A stretch of DNA of 64,000 nucleotides from contig JACGCM010001441.1 of NCBI GenBank assembly GCA_014058105.1, positions 248,001 through 312,000 on the forward strand, read 5' to 3'. This DNA comes from Kingdonia uniflora (taxonomy: Eukaryota; Streptophyta; Magnoliopsida; Ranunculales; Circaeasteraceae). Of the stretch, positions 63,894 through 64,000 are shown one piece after another; the stretch's first letter is position 1, and each line of letters starts with the position of its first letter. The notes under the pieces were generated by a model that was given only the letters and a program-made list of their open reading frames with translations, did no database searches and was not told the origin of the DNA. Position numbers and translations under genes: made by a program.

Positions 63894-64000
63894 TGTAGGG
63901 ACCAGATTTCGCAAAGCTCGAAATAGCTTGAAATCGATCCTTACACCAAGAACTACTATGACAAGAATTAAATAAGGGATAACACTTGACATAGGGGATT
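63894..64000 (-). repeat. 5' LTR of element A (cut by window end)
   Basis: The first 107 bp of the LTR, starting TGTAGGGACCAGATTTCGC, match 50516-50622 with three base differences. The rest lies beyond the window. Confidence 0.88.

Larger units (their letters stand above)
50516..64000 (-). mobile_element. Element A: near-complete Tat-lineage Ty3/gypsy element with antisense gene
   Basis: The 3' LTR is at 50516-51120 and the start of the 5' LTR at 63894-64000 (cut by the window end), so the element exceeds 13.4 kb. Coding order on the minus strand is gag, protease, RT, RNase H, archaeal-type RNase H, integrase. Between integrase and 3' LTR lie a tandem repeat and a plus-strand multi-exon gene. 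Over the 107 bp of LTR overlap I count three differences, so it is fairly young, though the sample is small. gag and pol contain stops and frameshifts, so it is not autonomous as read. Confidence 0.88.

Overview
This window is repeat-dense nuclear DNA from an angiosperm, most likely a eudicot. The evidence is plant-specific retrotransposon lineages, a MULE and a CACTA transposon carrying plant gene exons, GT-AG introns and high A+T. I see no intact host gene. Nearly everything is transposon, mostly decayed, and I name no species.

Layout. (1) 1-15591 holds pieces of one Ty3/gypsy family of the Tat lineage, called family T here. Element D (plus strand, 3' end only, 1-3407) abuts element C (minus, 3408-10704). 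C's 5' LTR abuts the middle of the pol gene of element B (minus, 10705-15591). (2) 15592-16460 is low-complexity flank. (3) 16461-41643 is a Russian doll. A Mutator-like element has terminal inverted repeats at 16461-16625 and 41488-41643 and a decayed transposase at 36904-40840. It was split by a CACTA transposon (16759-35598, TSD TCT). The CACTA carries intron-containing fragments of host genes: a U2AF65-like piece, a coiled coil, a kinesin-5 motor and a glyoxylate reductase. Inside the kinesin exon sits a Tekay-type chromovirus (19779-30426, TSD ATTAT). (4) 41644-42540 is flank. (5) 42541-50297 is a Ty1/copia complex: one long minus-strand element (44272-49986), joined tail-to-tail to an inverted 3' remnant (42879-44266), the whole bracketed by ~310-340 bp direct repeats. 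(6) 50516 to the window end is the best-preserved family T element, A (minus, >13.4 kb).

The most interesting feature is in family T. Between integrase and 3' LTR, element A carries a multi-exon gene on the strand opposite gag-pol (51331-57356). It has its own TATA box, phase-consistent GT-AG introns, a domain resembling the plant 'putative gypsy-type transposon' domain, and a long coiled-coil tail. Element D carries the same unit in mirror orientation and C keeps a remnant of its 3' end. gag-pol and the antisense gene converge on a short tandem-repeat block of ~155 bp units, seen in both A and C. Extra antisense ORFs and 3'-region tandem repeats are known in Tat/Ogre-type elements; the intron-rich structure and the mirrored promoter positions seen here deserve checking.

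All assignments come from reading motifs, translations and repeats by eye. No database search or alignment program was run, so identities, exact LTR borders and exon ends are approximate unless a TSD or splice signal is quoted.
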